From Paraburkholderia xenovorans LB400 (lineage in GTDB: Bacteria; Pseudomonadota; Gammaproteobacteria; Burkholderiales; Burkholderiaceae), in NCBI RefSeq assembly GCF_000013645.1, contig NC_007952.1:2170001-2234000 (forward strand): a stretch of 64,000 nucleotides of DNA, read 5' to 3'. Under the pieces are notes generated by a model. That model made no database searches, was not told where the DNA came from, and saw only the letters and a program-made list of their open reading frames with translations. The translations under genes and the position numbers were made by a program. The first letter of the stretch is position 1; the number at the start of each line of letters is the position of its first letter. Below, piece by piece: positions 26,702-34,799 of this stretch.

Positions 26702-27891
26702 GCGTGGTCGGCCGGGAAGTTCTTCACCGCGCGTTCGAACAGTTCGCACGGTGCGGTGTAAAGGCCGCGTCCGAGCAAGCCCGTGTGCCCGTCCGCACCG
26801 ATCATCGCGATGGCGGCGAGCGGCGCAATGCCTTCCTCGACGACGCGCGCGGCATCGAGCACGCCGGGCAGGCGTTGGAACGAGGGATGCGATTCCGTGT
26901 GGATGCGCGGCTGCTTTTCGCGCCAGCCAGCGGGCAGATATGCTTCGAAGGCTTGCGCGGGTTCCGCCGCGAATGCGAGCGCTTGTGCGCCGAAGCCCGC
27001 TGCATCGATCACACCGCTGTCGCCGGTGAGCCTCGCTGCAATGGCGTGCTGCTGCGGATCGAGGCGCGGACCTCGTGGCGCGCCCGCTTCAGCGGTGAAC
27101 CAACGCGAAGGCGAACCCGCAAGCCGGATGCCCACGCGCTCGCCATTGCCCGCCAACGCCACCACGAGCGTCGATGCCGATGCCGATGCCGATGCCGATG
27201 CCGCCGAAAGCATCAGCTTGCAAGCGGCCATCCACAGCGTAAGAAAGAACAGCGGCGTTTGCGCGAGCATCCCGTCGATATCCACATGATCGACTCGCGG
27301 CGCGAGTAACGTGCGCAACGCGGCGGTTGCGCTCGTCGTGCGCGCGTGCAGATCGTCGCCGCCGTCGATGCCGGTTTGCGCCAGCGGGAAGAGATCGATC
27401 GGGCCTTGCGCCAGCGCGCCGCTCAAAGCAGGCGCCAGCACTTCGTCACGCCACTTCAATCGTTCGATGATGCGCCTATCGCGGCCGCCAAAGCGGATCT
27501 GCGGCCCCGCGCCGCTGCCGAGCAGCGACCATGCGCGCGAGGTTTGATCGTTCGCGTCCGATACTTCGACCAGCATCGCGCGCGGCGAGATCACGGCGGC
27601 GAGCGGCGTCACCACGCCGTACGATTGCGCGCTTTCAAGCCGCACCTCGCCTTGCGCGATCAAACGTTCGGCGTGCGCTTCATCTTTCGCCCAGCCTTCG
27701 TACAGGCAGCACAACACAGCGGAAGAAAGCACCGGCGCCGATGGCTTGCGCGCATCGTCGAACGGCGGTCCCGCATGAAGCAGCGTGAATTCAGGCAGCT
27801 TCACCGCTTCGCGCGCCGCGACGACGCCGCTCCATCGCGGACGCACCGCGTGAATCCGTCTCAGCGCCAGCGCATTGGCATCCGTGTGCAT
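26698..27891 (-). CDS. DUF1116 (YlbE/AllG-like) protein
   Basis: A 397-residue member of the family of E. coli YlbE and YahG. LLHAGPPF near residue 40, YEGWAKDEA, GPIDLFPLAQTGIDGGDD and the late LTGDSGVIDAAGFG are the recognisable blocks. In E. coli the relative AllG is reported as one of three subunits (with AllF/FdrA and AllH) of oxamate carbamoyltransferase. No FdrA or DUF2877 gene is present here, so this copy is an orphan. It contains an Ala-Ser repeat (five hexamers) near residue 235. It starts three bases after the coxG stop. Confidence 0.83.
   Translation of the reverse strand: MHTDANALALRRIHAVRPRWSGVVAAREAVKLPEFTLLHAGPPFDDARKPSAPVLSSAVLCCLYEGWAKDEAHAERLIAQGEVRLESAQSYGVVTPLAAVISPRAMLVEVSDANDQTSRAWSLLGSGAGPQIRFGGRDRRIIERLKWRDEVLAPALSGALAQGPIDLFPLAQTGIDGGDDLHARTTSATAALRTLLAPRVDHVDIDGMLAQTPLFFLTLWMAACKLMLSAASASASASASTLVVALAGNGERVGIRLAGSPSRWFTAEAGAPRGPRLDPQQHAIAARLTGDSGVIDAAGFGAQALAFAAEPAQAFEAYLPAGWREKQPRIHTESHPSFQRLPGVLDAARVVEEGIAPLAAIAMIGADGHTGLLGRGLYTAPCELFERAVKNFPADHA
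27173..27202 (-). repeat. Hexanucleotide tandem repeat in the DUF1116 gene
   Basis: Five copies of GATGCC on the plus strand (GGCATC on the coding strand), read in the frame that gives the alternating SASASASAS stretch. It is an in-frame microsatellite in a predicted loop. Confidence 0.85.
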
Positions 27892-27894
27892 GGC

Positions 27895-28620
27895 TCAACG
27901 GCTCCCGAAGCTGAAGACGCCGCGCAAGCGCGACCACAGCATCTTCCAGAACAGATTGCCCACGTCGAGCGGCGCGTTCTTCGGTAGCGGACGCGGCGCG
28001 AGTCGCGGTTCGACGCGCGGCTGCGGCGCGAGCGTCGGCACTGCTTCCACGACAGGCCGCTGACTCACGGCGGATTCCGCCGCAGCTTCAACAACAGGCG
28101 GCGTCGAGACAGCAGGCTCGAGCGTCGGCTCGACCACGGCCGGTTCCGTATCGGCGACGCTCACCGGCCCCGCCTCATCGAGCTTCGCCCGCAGATTCGC
28201 CGCGAACGCTTCCGTCATGCGCGTCGCCAGTTCCTTGACGATGCCGCCGCGCGAGAATTGCGCGAGGCTGCCGCCGATCGTGTAATCCACCTTCACGTCG
28301 ACGCGCGTCTCGCCGGCCGTCACCGCATCGAGCGAAAACGACGCCACGCCCTTCACGCGCGACGAACTCTTGCGATCCACGCCCGTCCCCGTCATGCTGC
28401 CGCGATACTGCTCGTCGTCGAGCTTCATCTCGCCGTCGCCCGCGAAGGACGCGACGATCGGCCCGAGCTTGACCGTCATTGCGAGCTTGAGCAGGCCGTT
28501 CTCGACCGGTGCGGTGAGCGACGCGCCCGGCAGGCACGCGACAACCTCCGGCGTATCGTGAAAGCGCGCCCACACGGCGTCGCGCGGATACGGCACGGTG
28601 AAGCTCTGTTCGATTTCCAT
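27895..28620 (-). CDS. CoxG-type SRPBCC protein
   Basis: A 241-residue protein with an N-terminal SRPBCC domain (MEIEQSFTVPYPRDAVWARF, DTPEVVACLPGA, then EQYRGSMTGTGVDRKSSSRV) and a proline/alanine/valine-rich tail ending in a basic amphipathic segment. CoxG proteins anchor molybdenum hydroxylases to the membrane and accompany their operons. The long tail is typical of the membrane-recruiting subgroup. It follows coxS by 25 bases. Confidence 0.88.
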   Translation of the reverse strand: MEIEQSFTVPYPRDAVWARFHDTPEVVACLPGASLTAPVENGLLKLAMTVKLGPIVASFAGDGEMKLDDEQYRGSMTGTGVDRKSSSRVKGVASFSLDAVTAGETRVDVKVDYTIGGSLAQFSRGGIVKELATRMTEAFAANLRAKLDEAGPVSVADTEPAVVEPTLEPAVSTPPVVEAAAESAVSQRPVVEAVPTLAPQPRVEPRLAPRPLPKNAPLDVGNLFWKMLWSRLRGVFSFGSR

Positions 28621-28645
28621 TGCGTATAGGTCCGTATTCGATGTT

Positions 28646-29167
28646 TCAGGCCGTCACCGCAACCGACGCGAGCGGCGTCGCTGCACGGTCGCGTCGCGCA
28701 TCGAGCACGCGTCGAATCGCGCGCACGATACCCACATAGCCCGTGCAACGGCACAGATTGCCGGACAGTTCGAGGCGCACGCGTGCGTCGTCGGCATCGG
28801 GCAAGCGGGTGACGATGTCGCGCGCCGTCATCAGCATGCCCGGCGTACAGTAGCCGCATTGCAGCGCGTGCTCCGCCGTGAAGGCCGCCCGCAGTTCGTT
28901 CATGGTGGCGTCGTCGTCGAAGCCTTCGATAGAGCGCACCGAGCTGCCCGCGCAGCTGATTGCGGGCGTGATGCACGAGCGCGTCGGCACGCCGTCCACG
29001 TCGAGCGTGCACGCGCCGCACACACCCTGCTCGCAGCCAATGTTGGTCCCGCACAGCATGCGTTGCTCGCGCAGAAAATCCGCGAGGCTCGTGCGCGGCT
29101 CCACGCGATCCACGACCTTCGATTGATTGACGAACAGTTCGATCGTCTTGATGAATGCGTCGCTCAT
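28646..29167 (-). CDS. Molybdenum hydroxylase iron-sulfur subunit (CoxS type)
   Basis: A 173-residue subunit with two [2Fe-2S] clusters. The plant-type cluster uses CGTNIGCEQGVCGAC plus a downstream cysteine in RSCITPA, and the helical cluster uses CGYCTPGML and CRCTGY. It carries electrons from the molybdenum site to the FAD subunit. Start ATG at 29167 overlaps the coxM stop by four bases. All eight cluster cysteines are present. Confidence 0.94.
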   Translation of the reverse strand: MSDAFIKTIELFVNQSKVVDRVEPRTSLADFLREQRMLCGTNIGCEQGVCGACTLDVDGVPTRSCITPAISCAGSSVRSIEGFDDDATMNELRAAFTAEHALQCGYCTPGMLMTARDIVTRLPDADDARVRLELSGNLCRCTGYVGIVRAIRRVLDARRDRAATPLASVAVTA

Positions 29168-30000
29168 GATGCGTTCCCGCCCTGATTGCGAATGATCGCC
29201 GCCGCGCGCGCGAGCGCGACGCGATGCACCTGATGTTCGTAGGTCCCCGCTTCGACGCCCGCTGCTTCGAGATGCGCGTCGTAGGCGTGCGTGTGCGGAT
29301 CGGCGTCGTCGATGAGCGCGCGGGCGTCGTCGATCGCATACGGCGGCCCGTCGATTGCGCCGATCACCGCGCGGCACATACCTCGCGCCGTGTCGTCGAT
29401 GAATACGGCGATCGCTTCCGCGAACTCACCCGGCTTGCGATTGAACTTGTAGTAGCTCCAGCGCGCATTGGCCGAAAGACGCCTGAAGCGCACGCCGGTG
29501 AGAATCTCCTCGGGTTCGAGCGACGTGGTGAACGCGCCGGCCATCCAGTCGCTACTGGCGATGACGCGCGCGCCGTTCGCGCCCGCCACGAGAAACTCCG
29601 CATCGAGCGCGCGCATCGTGTTGATCCAGTCGGCGGCCGGATCGGCATGCGCGAGACTGCCGCCGAGCGTGCCGCGATTGCGCACCGCGCGATACGCGAT
29701 GCCGCGCGCGACGTATGGCATCAGTCCGCGCGTGCCGGTTTCGATCTTGCCGTCCTCGATTTCCGCATGCGTGATGCACGCGCCGAGCGTGACGACATCG
29801 CCTTCGATCCCGCATGCGCGCAACGCCGCGATGCCGCGCAGATCCACGAGCATCTCCGGCTGCGCGAGACGCAGGTTCATCATCGGCCCGAGCGACTGGC
29901 TGCCGGACACGAACTTGGCCATGCCCTCGGTAGGCGTGACGAGCGCGATCGCTTCATCGCAGGCGAGCGGCTTGGCGTAGTCGTAGGTGGCGGCCTTCAT
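29164..30000 (-). CDS. Molybdenum hydroxylase FAD subunit (CoxM type)
   Basis: A 278-residue FAD-binding subunit. VSGSQSLGPMMNLRLAQPEM is the first FAD-binding stretch and GTLGGSLAHADPAADW the second; the CO_deh_flav C-terminal domain follows. It overlaps the large-subunit and small-subunit genes by four bases each. It passes electrons to a quinone or other acceptor, as is usual when CoxG is present. Confidence 0.93.
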   Translation of the reverse strand: MKAATYDYAKPLACDEAIALVTPTEGMAKFVSGSQSLGPMMNLRLAQPEMLVDLRGIAALRACGIEGDVVTLGACITHAEIEDGKIETGTRGLMPYVARGIAYRAVRNRGTLGGSLAHADPAADWINTMRALDAEFLVAGANGARVIASSDWMAGAFTTSLEPEEILTGVRFRRLSANARWSYYKFNRKPGEFAEAIAVFIDDTARGMCRAVIGAIDGPPYAIDDARALIDDADPHTHAYDAHLEAAGVEAGTYEHQVHRVALARAAAIIRNQGGNAS

Positions 30001-32405
30001 GCGGTCATTCCCTTGAGCGCGCCCGCTTGCGTTTCACGCTGCTGCGCGAACGCTTCGACGATCACGCGCGGCGTGATCGGCAACTGATCGATGCGCACAC
30101 CGAGTCCGCGCAGCGCATCGTTCACGGCATTGGCGATCGCAGCGGGTGGTCCGATCGCGCCGCTTTCGCCGATCCCCTTCTGCCCGAACTCCGTATAAGG
30201 CGCGGGCGTTTCCATGTGTTCGATGCGGATTGCGGGCACTTCCGTCGCGCCGGGCAGGATATAGTCCGCGAGCGTCGAGGCGAGCGGCTGACCGTCCTCG
30301 CTATACGGCATCGCCTCGTAAAGCGCCGTGCCGATGCCTTGCGCCGCGCCGCCATACACCTGACCGTCGACCACCATCGGATTGATCAGCACGCCGCCGT
30401 CCTCGACGATCGCGTAGTCGAGAATCTCGGTCTGACCGAGCGCCGGATCGACCGCGACGACCACCGCGTGGCACGCGTAGCTGAAGGTGCCCGAATCGCG
30501 TTTCGCCTGATACGACGTCGACACTTCGAGCCCGCGCGGATCGACATCGTGCGGCAACAGTTGCGGCGCGAGGTACCACGTGCGCGCGATTTCCTTCAGC
30601 GTGCGGCGCGCGTCCTTGCCGACGACCGCGCCGTTTTCCCAGCGCACCTCGTTCAACGGCTCGTTGAGCAGATGCGCGCCGATCTTCATCAGGCGCTCTT
30701 TCAGCTCTTTCGACGCGCGCCCCACCGCGCCGCCCGCCATCACGATGGAACGCGAGCCCCACGTGCCGGTGGAATACGGCGTGACGCCCGTATCGCCGAG
30801 CACGATGCGCACGCGGTCCGTATCGATGCCCAGCACTTCGTGCGCGATCTGCGCGAGCGTCGTCTCCATGCTCTGACCGTGCGAATGCACGCCCGCGCGT
30901 ACTTCGAGCACGCCGTCGGGCGTGAGGCGAATCACGGCGGGCTCATGGCCCGGCACCATCGGAATGCCCCAGCCGTGATACACCGACGTGCCGTGCGCGC
31001 CCTGCTCGCAGAAGATCGACATGCCGAAGCCGACGCGCCGTCCGTCCGGCTCGCCGCGACGCTGGCGCGCGCGCACTGCGGGAAGATCGATCGCGGCCAT
31101 TGCGCGGCGCACCGCTTCGGGATAGTCGCCGCTGTCGAAGTGCTTGTTCGTAATGTTGTCGTAGGGCATTTCGTGCGGCCCAACGAGACTGCGCAAGCGC
31201 ACTTCGTATGGCTCGATGCCCGCTTCCACTGCGATCGCATCCATGATGGTTTCGATCGCATAGCACACGCCCGTTCGCGCAACGCCGCGATACGGCAGGA
31301 TCGGCGGCTTGTTGGTCGCGACCGACCACGTGCGGCAACGGAACCGGTCCATCTTGTACGGCCCCGGCAGAATGCTGCCGACCTGCGCCGCTTCCAGACA
31401 GGCGGAGAACGGATACGACGAATAGGCGCCCGAATCGACATGCGCCTCGCAATCGATCGCAAGCAGGCGGCCGTCGCGATCCGCGTAGCCGGTGATGTCG
31501 TAATCGTGTTCGCGGCAATTGGCGTTCGCAGTAAGCTGCTCGCGCCGATCCTCGATCCAGCGCACGGGCCTTTCCAGTTGCATTGCGAGCCAGCCGCAGC
31601 ACACTTCCTCGGGCAGCAGGATGCCCTTGTAGCCGAAGCCGCCGCCGACGTCCGGCGCGATCACGCGCACCTGGCCTTCGTCGAGGCCCAGACACTCCGC
31701 GAGACCCGTGCGTGTGATGTGCGGCATCTGCGCGGAGGTGTGCACGATCAGTTGCGAGAGCCTGCGGTCCCAGTGCGCGACCACGCCGCGCCCTTCCATC
31801 GGCGCCATGCTCTGACGCGCGGTGCGCAGCTTGCGACGCACGCGGATCGGCGCATCGCGGCGAATCGCTTCGAGGTCGACGTCGGGTTTCGCGTCCACGA
31901 ACGTTTCCAGGAAGACGTTATCGCCCCAGTGCTCATGCACGAGCGGGGAGCCTTCGCGGCGCGCATCGAGCATGTCGACCACGGCGGGCAGTTCCTCGAA
32001 ATCGACGAACACCTGCGCGGCGATGTCTTCCGCTTCGGCGCGCGTCGCGGCCACGCACATCGCGATCGGCTCGCCGACCTGACGCACCTTGCCGCTCGCG
32101 AGCACGGGCTGCTGCGAACTCCTGAAGCCGGGCAGACCCGAATTCGCGACGATGGGCCGCACGCCTTCGAGATCGGCGAGCGTATAGATCGCGTTCGCGA
32201 ACGCTTGCGGCTTCTCGATGCCGACGATATGCCCATGCGCGATCGGGCTGCGCACGAATGCCACATCGACCATGCCCACCATGCGGATGTTGGGCACGTA
32301 TTCGCCGCGTCCATGCATGAAGCGCTCGTCTTCCTTGCGCGCCAGCGATGCGCCGATGCCTTGCGGCCTGTTGACGTCGCTGCGTTTCTGCGGACGTTTG
32401 ATCAT
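29997..32405 (-). CDS. Molybdenum hydroxylase large subunit (CoxL/xanthine dehydrogenase family)
   Basis: An 802-residue molybdopterin-cytosine-dinucleotide subunit. GIGASLARKEDERFMHGRGE opens the protein; GGGFGYKG and the late GIGESGAIGPPA with the catalytic glutamate near 747 are present. The form I CO dehydrogenase loop AYRCSFR is replaced by PYRGVAR near residue 370, so it is not a CO dehydrogenase; it should hydroxylate a heterocycle or aldehyde. ATG at 32405 has GCGAGG upstream. A GTG eight codons earlier (32429) overlaps the preceding stop by four bases, as all other junctions here do, and is a real alternative. Confidence 0.92.
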   Translation of the reverse strand: MIKRPQKRSDVNRPQGIGASLARKEDERFMHGRGEYVPNIRMVGMVDVAFVRSPIAHGHIVGIEKPQAFANAIYTLADLEGVRPIVANSGLPGFRSSQQPVLASGKVRQVGEPIAMCVAATRAEAEDIAAQVFVDFEELPAVVDMLDARREGSPLVHEHWGDNVFLETFVDAKPDVDLEAIRRDAPIRVRRKLRTARQSMAPMEGRGVVAHWDRRLSQLIVHTSAQMPHITRTGLAECLGLDEGQVRVIAPDVGGGFGYKGILLPEEVCCGWLAMQLERPVRWIEDRREQLTANANCREHDYDITGYADRDGRLLAIDCEAHVDSGAYSSYPFSACLEAAQVGSILPGPYKMDRFRCRTWSVATNKPPILPYRGVARTGVCYAIETIMDAIAVEAGIEPYEVRLRSLVGPHEMPYDNITNKHFDSGDYPEAVRRAMAAIDLPAVRARQRRGEPDGRRVGFGMSIFCEQGAHGTSVYHGWGIPMVPGHEPAVIRLTPDGVLEVRAGVHSHGQSMETTLAQIAHEVLGIDTDRVRIVLGDTGVTPYSTGTWGSRSIVMAGGAVGRASKELKERLMKIGAHLLNEPLNEVRWENGAVVGKDARRTLKEIARTWYLAPQLLPHDVDPRGLEVSTSYQAKRDSGTFSYACHAVVVAVDPALGQTEILDYAIVEDGGVLINPMVVDGQVYGGAAQGIGTALYEAMPYSEDGQPLASTLADYILPGATEVPAIRIEHMETPAPYTEFGQKGIGESGAIGPPAAIANAVNDALRGLGVRIDQLPITPRVIVEAFAQQRETQAGALKGMTA

Positions 32406-32425
32406 CGTGTTGGACCTCGCGTCAT

Positions 32426-33688
32426 TCACGCGGCGCGCGCGAGCGGCAGCGTCGGCGAGACGGCTTCGTGACGCACGCCGTCTCGCAAGCAGAACAGGGG
32501 CGACAGCATACGGTCGGTGATGACTTGCGTGCCTTCGTTGTCTTCCAGCACCCAGCGGCCGCGCCGATCGTCGAGCACGCTGATGTCGGCGCCGCGTCCC
32601 ACCTGCAGTGTGCCAATGGCGTCCTCCATACCGACCATCTTCGCGGCATTGCAGGTCGCCATCGCGACCACGTGATTCAGCGGCAGGCCGAGCGCGAGCA
32701 TGCTCGTCATTGCGCTCACGAGGCTGAACTGGGTGCGGCCGAGGAACGAATGCTCCTCGTCGGGATGACTGTCGGGCGTGCCGGCGGGTGCCGGAACGTG
32801 CGTGTTGTAGCCGTGCATGTCGGCGCCGAGCGTGTCGGGTACGACGCCCTCATCAAGTACGACGCGCGCCGTTCTGAAGCTGAAGTGCGAGCCGTGACCG
32901 ACGTCGATCTTCAGACCGTGCGCAACCGCTTCATGCACCAGCGGATGCAGTTTCCCGTTCTCCTCGACGAAGCCGCCCGGATGGCGGCTGAACGGGTGCG
33001 CGAGAATATCGCCGGGCTTGAGCGTCTCCACGACCTGATTGAAGATCGAATCGGGTTGCACGGCCAGGCCGCCGCTTTCGGGCTTCGGCCACAACTGACC
33101 GAAGTGGATATACAAGGGCAATTCCGCGGCACGGCCGATCTTCGCGGCGATCTTCATGACGTCGAGCCCCCAGCGCGCAAAGCCGCCAATTTCCGCGTGC
33201 GCCTTGATGCCCTTCACGAGATCGGGATTCGCGCGGATCGACTTGACGGTCGCGTCGGCGTCGAGGCAATCGGGACGATAAAGGTCCGGATAATAGTGGC
33301 CCTCCAGACCGCCGACGAGATAAGCGGAGATATAAGCGAGTACGCGCGTGGCCGAGCGCTCCACCACGTAGTGCCGGAACCCCGGAATCGTGATGCAACT
33401 CGGACCGCCCTGGTCGACAATGGTCGTCACGCCGGACTGCACGCCGCACTGGTCCGCGTTCAGGCCGAAGCGTCCGGTGACGTACTGATACACATGGCCA
33501 TGTGTATCGATAAGGCCGGGCAGCACCAGCTTGCCGCTGCAATCAACCTGTTCGGCGTGCGGCGCCCCGCTCGCGAGATTGGCGCCGATCGCGGCGATGA
33601 CGCCGTTGTCCACGAGAACGTCGAGCGCTGCGTCGACTTTCTGGGCGGGGTCGATCACGCGGCCCCCTTTGAGCAGAACTTGTGACAT
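32426..33688 (-). CDS. Amidohydrolase/deacetylase (dihydroorotase-like) metallohydrolase
   Basis: A 420-residue TIM-barrel metal enzyme. The HxH metal site is DTHGHVYQYV, a likely carboxylated lysine is in GIKAHAEIGG, later ligands lie in VGHGSHFSF, and LGADMHGYNTH carries the catalytic aspartate region. The N-terminal beta sandwich begins MSQVLLKGGRVIDPAQKVDA. The family opens cyclic amides or removes acyl groups from amino acids. It is the first gene of the catabolic operon, 32 bases behind a predicted sigma-54 start site. Its product would feed the downstream amidase if the substrate is a cyclic ureide or lactam; this is inference. Confidence 0.9.
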   Translation of the reverse strand: MSQVLLKGGRVIDPAQKVDAALDVLVDNGVIAAIGANLASGAPHAEQVDCSGKLVLPGLIDTHGHVYQYVTGRFGLNADQCGVQSGVTTIVDQGGPSCITIPGFRHYVVERSATRVLAYISAYLVGGLEGHYYPDLYRPDCLDADATVKSIRANPDLVKGIKAHAEIGGFARWGLDVMKIAAKIGRAAELPLYIHFGQLWPKPESGGLAVQPDSIFNQVVETLKPGDILAHPFSRHPGGFVEENGKLHPLVHEAVAHGLKIDVGHGSHFSFRTARVVLDEGVVPDTLGADMHGYNTHVPAPAGTPDSHPDEEHSFLGRTQFSLVSAMTSMLALGLPLNHVVAMATCNAAKMVGMEDAIGTLQVGRGADISVLDDRRGRWVLEDNEGTQVITDRMLSPLFCLRDGVRHEAVSPTLPLARAA

Positions 33689-33720
33689 ATACGGTACGAT
33701 AAATGTCCGGTTAGAGATGT

Positions 33721-33730
33721 GTGGTGTACC
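33721..33730. promoter_or_regulatory. GTGGTGTACC operator-like palindrome at the catabolic promoter
   Basis: The core GGTGTACC is a near-palindrome of the same type as GTGGTGCACCAC at 20767. It lies between the -12 element and the predicted transcription start of the amidohydrolase-hydroxylase operon, an ideal place for repression by the adjacent MarR protein. Confidence 0.5.
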
Positions 33731-33745
33731 GCAAATTGTGTGCCG
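33730..33745 (-). promoter_or_regulatory. Sigma-54 (-24/-12) promoter of the catabolic operon
   Basis: On the minus strand the sequence CGGCACACAATTTGCG fits TGGCACG-N4-TTGCW with one mismatch in the first element; GG and GC are ten bases apart. The predicted start is near 33720, 32 bases before the amidohydrolase ATG. Confidence 0.55.
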
Positions 33746-33925
33746 GTTTTTCGGCAAGCGGGTCAAATAGTCAATTTCCTTTTTAGAACAACCATTTACA
33801 TAGGTGAGTCTGTACCGATGCGTGCCGTACCACGCAAATCCGCACAGGCATGCGCACCAATTCGGAGAGCGGGCGCCGGGCCGCGCACCTCGAACACCCA
33901 TCATGCCTTCTTATGGTGATTTGTT

Positions 33926-33933
33926 GGTGTACC
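33926..33933. promoter_or_regulatory. GGTGTACC site upstream of MarR paralogue 2
   Basis: A further copy of the GGTGYACC core lies 121 bases before the MarR start codon and 206 bases upstream of the catabolic operon's predicted start. It could serve autoregulation or be an enhancer-type site. Confidence 0.4.
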
Positions 33934-34053
33934 CCGGAATTTGCGGGAGGTCATCGATTCGGCCTAGAATGGCGTAGAGAAAGTGCGCCGCGATATTGTT
34001 GTCATGCGCGCACGCGCCCATGCCCGTCCGTTTTCCGACCCGAGATCGTTCCT

Positions 34054-34620
34054 ATGCGAACCACCACTACCGAACATATCGACATTCAAAGTATCCGCGC
34101 AGAGCTTGCCGAGCGGCAGGCACGCTCGCCTCTGTTTTCGCGGCCGGGTTTTCTCATTCGCCGCATGCATCAGATCCACACCTTTCTGTTCGCGCAGGAA
34201 ACAAGCGAGTTCAACATCACGCCCGTGCAGTACAGCCTGCTTACCGCGCTCGATTCGCTGGGCGAGATGGACCAGAACACGCTCGCGATCGAAGTCGGCC
34301 TGGAGCGGTCGAGCGTCGCGGAAGTGATTCCGCGCCTGACCGCGCGCGGTCTCGTGAGCCGCACGCAGGCCGAGCACGACAAGCGGCTGAGGCTCGTCAA
34401 GCTCACGCCGGCAGGCAAGCGCCTGGTGAAGAAAATGGCGCAGGCCGTGCAGCGCGCACACGATCGCACCATCGAGCATCTTTCGCCTGTCGAGCGCGAT
34501 GTGTTCATGCTGCAGATGATCCGCCTCGTCGAGGCGAACAACTCGGACAGCCTCGTGCCCTTCCGTCTGCCGGACAGCCAGCTGCTCGCGCAGGACGAAA
34601 GTTCGGTCGATGTGAGCTGA
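34054..34620 (+). CDS. MarR-family transcriptional regulator (paralogue 2)
   Basis: A 188-residue winged-helix protein. RPGFLIRRMHQIHTFLFAQE and ITPVQYSLLTALDSLG match the MarR at 19984 block by block, while the recognition helix VGLERSSVAEVIPRLTARGL and the wing differ, so the two may bind related but distinct sites. It is divergent from the amidohydrolase-hydroxylase operon and precedes the gamma-glutamyltransferase-like gene. ATG at 34054 gives MRTTTTEHIDIQ; longer frames have no ribosome-binding site. Confidence 0.9.
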   Translation: MRTTTTEHIDIQSIRAELAERQARSPLFSRPGFLIRRMHQIHTFLFAQETSEFNITPVQYSLLTALDSLGEMDQNTLAIEVGLERSSVAEVIPRLTARGLVSRTQAEHDKRLRLVKLTPAGKRLVKKMAQAVQRAHDRTIEHLSPVERDVFMLQMIRLVEANNSDSLVPFRLPDSQLLAQDESSVDVS

Positions 34621-34656
34621 GCCCAATGCCTCGTTCCGGATGCCTGATCAATTTCA

Positions 34657-34668
34657 ATGGTGCACCGC
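34657..34668. promoter_or_regulatory. GGTGCACC palindrome upstream of the gamma-glutamyltransferase-like gene
   Basis: ATGGTGCACCGC contains the perfect palindrome GGTGCACC (34659-34666), 131 bases before the next start codon. A TGCACCA half-site follows at 34700. It extends the GGTGYACC set to a fourth regulatory gap of the cluster. Confidence 0.4.
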
Positions 34669-34799
34669 CGAAGGTTTCAGGCGCACCAGATCGAACGCAT
34701 TGCACCACGGTATGACACGGCGATCCGTGTGGAATGCGCGTCAGGACACCGGTACGAATATCGTATTGAACGCCCCAATGAATTCCTGGAACCCCTTCG

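Noticed and set aside
29997..32405. Aerobic carbon monoxide dehydrogenase
   Set aside because: The coxSML order and CoxG invite this call, but the active-site loop reads PYRGVAR instead of AYRCSFR.
30027..32471. 814-codon open frame on the plus strand
   Set aside because: It mirrors coxL in the antisense frame; the minus-strand protein has complete molybdenum-hydroxylase motifs while this one has none.
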